24,318 nt of DNA from Firmicutes bacterium UBA6811 (lineage in GTDB: Bacteria; Bacillota; SHA-98; UBA4971), in contig DKEX01000082.1 of NCBI GenBank assembly GCA_002452295.1, positions 1 to 24,318 of the forward strand, read 5' to 3'. The position numbers and the translations under genes were made by a program. Below the pieces are notes generated by a model. That model saw only the letters and a list, made by a program, of their open reading frames with translations, did no database searches and had not been told where the DNA came from. This document shows, in pieces, positions 21,667 through 24,318 of this stretch (positions are counted from its first letter, which is position 1; each line of letters starts with the position of its first letter).

Positions 21667-22507
21667 GAAAGGGCTAGGCAGAGGGCTAAGCGCACTCATA
21701 CCCGACATCGAAGCCGGGGACGCCGGGAAGGTTCAGCAACTGGCGGTCGAGCGGATCCAGCCCAACCCGTACCAGCCGCGGAAACGGTTCGATGAGGGGA
21801 AACTGGCCGAGCTGGCGGAATCCATCAAGGCTCATGGGATAGTACAGCCGCTGGTCGTGCGGAAGGTGGGCGACGGGTACGAGTTGGTGGTCGGGCAACG
21901 CCGCCTCCTGGCGGCCCGCATGGCGGGACTCGTAGAGGTGCCGGTGCTGGTGAACGACCTCGGCGATGCTGAGATGATCCAGGTTGCCCTTATTGAAAAC
22001 CTCCAGCGGGAGGACCTCAACCCGATGGAGGAGGCCGAGTCCTATCGAAGGCTCGTTGAGGAATTCGCGATGACCCAGGACGAGGTGGCAGGACTTCTCG
22101 GGCGGAGCAGGCCTTCCATTGCCAACACGCTGCGACTCTTGAACCTTCATCCCGAGGTGCAGGAGATTGTTTCACGTGGAACAATTTCCATGGGCCATGC
22201 CAGGGCTTTGTTGGGGATCCAGGACCCGGGGTTGCAGTTGGAAACCTGCAAGCACGTGGTCGAGCAGGCGCTATCCGTCCGCGAGACCGAGGAGCTTGTG
22301 AGGCGCGTGCTTGCCTCCGGGCGCATGAGCGGGAGCGAGGAGAAAGAAGAGAGGCCGAAGGACCCGGAGATCGCCTCACTCGAGGAGAAGCTGAGGCGGG
22401 CGTTTGGGACCCAGGTGAGGATCGTCCCGGGAAAGAAAAAAGGAAAGATAGAGATCGAATACTACAGCGATGAGGACCTGGAGAGGATCCTGGCCCTCGT
22501 GCTGTAG
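21659..22507 (+). CDS. parB: Chromosome partitioning protein ParB (Spo0J)
   Basis: 282 residues. ParB loads at parS, spreads as a CTP-dependent sliding clamp and recruits SMC to the origin. The N-terminus MPKKGLGRGLSALIP is the classic ParA-interacting motif. ERIQPNPYQPRKRF, ENLQREDLNPMEEAE and an HTH at MTQDEVAGLLGRSRPSIANTLRLL follow, then a C-terminal dimerisation domain (IEIEYYSDEDLERIL). The CTP-binding motif is GQRR rather than the more common GERR (residues about 79-82). The GTG start overlaps parA by 8 bases. It contains its own parS. Confidence 0.96.
   Translation: MPKKGLGRGLSALIPDIEAGDAGKVQQLAVERIQPNPYQPRKRFDEGKLAELAESIKAHGIVQPLVVRKVGDGYELVVGQRRLLAARMAGLVEVPVLVNDLGDAEMIQVALIENLQREDLNPMEEAESYRRLVEEFAMTQDEVAGLLGRSRPSIANTLRLLNLHPEVQEIVSRGTISMGHARALLGIQDPGLQLETCKHVVEQALSVRETEELVRRVLASGRMSGSEEKEERPKDPEIASLEEKLRRAFGTQVRIVPGKKKGKIEIEYYSDEDLERILALVL
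22168..22183. promoter_or_regulatory. parS centromere site inside parB
   Basis: TGTTTCACGTGGAACA is, on the other strand, TGTTCCACGTGAAACA, an exact match to the B. subtilis parS consensus. Flanking bases extend the near-palindrome to 20 bp (22166-22185). The site lies in the parB codons EIVSRGTIS, as one parS does in B. subtilis spo0J. It should be a loading point for ParB and so for SMC. Confidence 0.95.
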
Positions 22508-22769
22508 CGCGGCATACGGAGCCGGGCACGTCAGTTCGCCTGTGTTCGGCTGTGGCGGTCCATGTGGAGGACGGCAATCTTCTGACTATTGGACTGCCGT
22601 GAGAGAGCGCCTCATGTAGGATGGGTCGGGGGTCAATCAGCATGCGACGATGGGCGAGGGGGAGCTTGCTCGTCGCCGGAATTGCGACTTCTGCTATGGG
22701 TGCTTTCCATTGCTTTCCTCCGTCAACGGTCGGGTCGTTCCGAGAGTGCCCCGCCGGGAGGAGAAAGGC
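22508..22769 (+). other. Intergenic gap between parB and the comB-like gene
   Basis: 262 bases. Short open frames from 22621 and 22650 reach into the next gene but have no ribosome site or recognisable family. I see no convincing promoter or terminator. Confidence 0.35.
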
Positions 22770-23516
22770 ATGCTTGATCAGAGTCCGTTCGAGTGCCGGT
22801 TCGAGTGGGGTATGAGAGGTGCGCGCGAGGCAGCGGCGCGCAGGAACATCGTCGTGGTGGTGGATGTCCTTACCTTCTCGTCCGCTGCGGTGACGGCAGT
22901 GCGGCACGGCGCAAGGGTCTACCCTCATGACGACTTGGCTGGCGCGAGGAACCTGGCGGAGCGGCTGGGGGCGGAGGCCGCTATGAGGCGGGCCGACGCG
23001 AGCAAATACGGTGGGCACTCGCTCTCGCCCCTCTCGTACGGGCCGGGCGATGTCGGAAAGCGCATCGTGCTGTGCTCGCCGAACGGGGCTGCGTGCGTGC
23101 TGGCCGCCGCAGGTGCCCCGGCTGTTCTCATGGGATGTCTACTCAATGCGAGGGCCGCCGCGGGCGAGGTGGACCGGAGGCGGCGCGAGACTGGTGCGTC
23201 GGCTACGGTGATCGCGTGCGGCGAGCAGTGGTCGGAGGCTCGCGAGTCCGAGAGGCGTCTTCGCCCCGCCCTGGAGGACTATCTGGGGGCAGGAGCCGTC
23301 CTGTCGCGCGTGAACGGGCGTCGGTCGCCGGAGGCTGAGGTATGTGCCCGCGCGTTCGAGACTGTGCGCCCTGACCTGGAGCGCCTCCTGTGTGAGTGCG
23401 GGAGCGGCCGCGAGCTATGTGCGCACGGCTACCCGGATGACGTGAGGCACAGCGCTCGTCTCGATGTGTACGACGTCGTTCCCATCGTGGATGGGGGATG
23501 GTGCGTTGCGCCGTGA
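22770..23516 (+). CDS. comB: ComB-like 2-phosphosulfolactate phosphatase family protein
   Basis: 248 residues, close to the usual 230-240. ComB removes phosphate from 2-phosphosulfolactate in coenzyme M synthesis in methanogens. Bacterial relatives are common where no CoM is made, so the substrate here is unsure. Family features: NIVVVVDVLTFSSAAVTAVRHGARVYP (near 26-52), KRIVLCSPNGAA (around 94), VLMGCLLNARAAA and VIACGEQW. The ATG at 22770 has AGGAG 6 bases upstream; the longer frame to 22650 lacks support. No other CoM or sulfolactate gene is visible, so it may be an orphan. Confidence 0.8.
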   Translation: MLDQSPFECRFEWGMRGAREAAARRNIVVVVDVLTFSSAAVTAVRHGARVYPHDDLAGARNLAERLGAEAAMRRADASKYGGHSLSPLSYGPGDVGKRIVLCSPNGAACVLAAAGAPAVLMGCLLNARAAAGEVDRRRRETGASATVIACGEQWSEARESERRLRPALEDYLGAGAVLSRVNGRRSPEAEVCARAFETVRPDLERLLCECGSGRELCAHGYPDDVRHSARLDVYDVVPIVDGGWCVAP

Positions 23517-23546
23517 TTCACCAGGGTACGGTCGTCGTCTGGAGAG

Positions 23547-23607
23547 ATCTTGACATTCGTGGCAGCGAGGGGTCAAGATTGGCTTAGAAGCGAACGGCGT
23601 TCGCTTC
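23547..23607. promoter_or_regulatory. Promoter and double palindrome upstream of tetR
   Basis: Two inverted repeats lie before the regulator. ATCTTGAC (23547-23554) and GTCAAGAT (23572-23579) are perfect 8-bp arms 17 bases apart. GAAGCGAAC (23587-23595) and GTTCGCTTC (23599-23607) are perfect 9-bp arms around GGC. A -35 TTGACA (23550-23555) falls in the first arm, with a weak -10 (CAAGAT, 23574-23579) in the second. The second palindrome is where a TetR repressor would block its own promoter, 18 bases before the ATG. Confidence 0.7.
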
Positions 23608-23625
23608 CAGGCGAGGTGACAGGGG

Positions 23626-24216
23626 ATGCCCAAGGGCACACAACTCGATGCTACTGGTCGGGAGCGCGTGCGCCGGAGGATCTACCACGAGGCAACAGCC
23701 CTGTTCCGAACCAGGGGTGTCACAGGCACGAGCATGCGCGAACTTGCAGAGAGATGCGGCGTCGGGACCTCAACGATCTATGACTACTTCCCGGGGAAGG
23801 GCGACATCGTTGCTGAGTTCTTTAAGGCGGAGTCAATCGAGGTAATGAAGTTGGCGGCGTCGCTCGATGGGGAGGAAATGAGCTCCCGGGAGAGGGTTGT
23901 ACGTTTCCTTACGGGTCTCGGGGAGTTTTGGGGAGAGGACTGGCCACTGGTGCGGGCGATCTCGCGTGACGCCCATAACCTGGGTAGGCACGCCCTGGCG
24001 CGCGCTCTCGAGGTGCGGGAGAAGGTGAGAGACTACCTGGCTGGCGCGGTGGCCAGTATGGCAGAGGAGGGGTGTCGACTGTGCGTAACGCCCGGCCTGG
24101 GCGCCGCGCTCCTTCTCGAGATGTTCCGCGGGCTGCTCGGGCACGCCGAAGGGGAGAATGTGGAGGTGGTGGCGCGCGAGGCGCTCAGCTTGTTCCTGGA
24201 CGGCGCGAAGGCTTGA
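23626..24216 (+). CDS. TetR-family transcriptional regulator
   Basis: 196 residues, normal for the family. The N-terminal helix-turn-helix is clear: IYHEATALFRTRGVTGTSMRELAERCGVGTSTIYDYFPGKGDIVAEFF (about 19-66), with the family's YxYF-x-K signature. The C-terminal ligand/dimerisation domain (70-196) is all-helical and matches no group I can name. The 21-bp palindrome at 23587-23607 is probably its operator, suggesting autorepression. Ligand and other targets are unknown; nothing about the next gene can be seen in the last 100 bases. Confidence 0.92.
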   Translation: MPKGTQLDATGRERVRRRIYHEATALFRTRGVTGTSMRELAERCGVGTSTIYDYFPGKGDIVAEFFKAESIEVMKLAASLDGEEMSSRERVVRFLTGLGEFWGEDWPLVRAISRDAHNLGRHALARALEVREKVRDYLAGAVASMAEEGCRLCVTPGLGAALLLEMFRGLLGHAEGENVEVVAREALSLFLDGAKA

Positions 24217-24318
24217 CAGGGGTGCCGGGCTGCATCGTGTTCAGGAGATGTCAGCTAAGTGAGGGTGCGTTAGCTCTCGCCCCTCTTCCAGTGGTTGCCG
24301 GGTTGCCGGTGTTGCACT

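Noticed and set aside
19837..21708. Leftward open frame of 623 codons antisense to noc and parA
   Set aside because: The rightward frames are clear Noc and ParA. The antisense product is His/Leu/Arg-rich with no recognisable domain.
24213..24218. TTGACA just after the tetR gene as a promoter for the next gene
   Set aside because: No -10-like hexamer lies 16-18 bases downstream, and the following 80 bases show no gene start.
1..24318. CRISPR arrays, insertion sequences, prophage or tRNA genes
   Set aside because: I found no regularly spaced repeats, transposase-like frames, phage genes or tRNA cloverleaf within the window.

Overview
The window is a bacterial chromosomal replication-origin region. 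It reads as a GC-rich member of the Bacillota (Firmicutes), most like Clostridia or a neighbouring class. The evidence is the gene order ATPase-HTH / dnaA / dnaN / S4-RNA-binding / recF / DUF721 / remB / gyrB / gyrA on one side and rpmH / rnpA / yidD / yidC / jag / rsmG / noc / parA / parB on the other, strong AGGAGG-type ribosome binding sites with many GTG and TTG starts, a Bacillus-type parS and TTATCCACA DnaA boxes. No genus can be assigned from sequence alone.

Layout. (1) Positions 1-1360: a consensus promoter, hairpin and boxA-like antitermination element read leftward out of the window and look like the leader of an rRNA operon. Next to them is a leftward gene for an exported HExxH metalloprotein. 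(2) 1361-2436: a divergent intergenic region, then the only rightward gene in the left half, a membrane-anchored DUF4363-like protein. (3) 2437-15461: one long leftward series. In transcription order it is a GHKL ATPase-winged helix protein, dnaA, dnaN, an S4 protein, recF, a DUF721/DciA-like gene, remB, gyrB (with its own promoter), gyrA, archease and rtcB. (4) 15480-15750: the main DnaA-box cluster. A second cluster lies between dnaA and dnaN (12893-13092), with an apparent DnaA-trio unwinding element. The origin therefore looks bipartite as in Bacillus subtilis, but with an extra gene between the upstream half and dnaA. (5) 15750-16223: a strongly purine-rich non-coding stretch. (6) 16224-18650: a perfect TTGACA-N17-TATAAT promoter, then rpmH, rnpA, yidD, yidC, jag and a rho-independent terminator. 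(7) 18700-19840: mnmE and mnmG are missing from their usual place. Only a C-terminal fossil of mnmG remains just before rsmG, and a truncated GNAT acetyltransferase runs antisense into the rsmG 3' end. (8) 19945-22507: noc, parA and parB, with a perfect parS inside parB. (9) 22770-24216: a ComB-like phosphatase and a TetR regulator preceded by two palindromes.

How it fits together. Nearly all genes run away from about 15.6 kb, codirectional with the expected forks. The left arm carries initiation (DnaA, possibly DciA-like helicase loading), the clamp, repair and gyrase. The right arm carries ribosome and RNase P components, membrane insertion, and origin segregation or nucleoid occlusion. The most intriguing unexplained element is the GHKL-winged helix gene at 15461-14511. 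It sits between the two origin halves directly upstream of dnaA, has ATP-binding and DNA-binding modules, and could be an initiation regulator. Other items of note are the rtcB-archease pair attached to the gyrase genes, the charged repeat insertion in GyrB, and the mnmG fossil.
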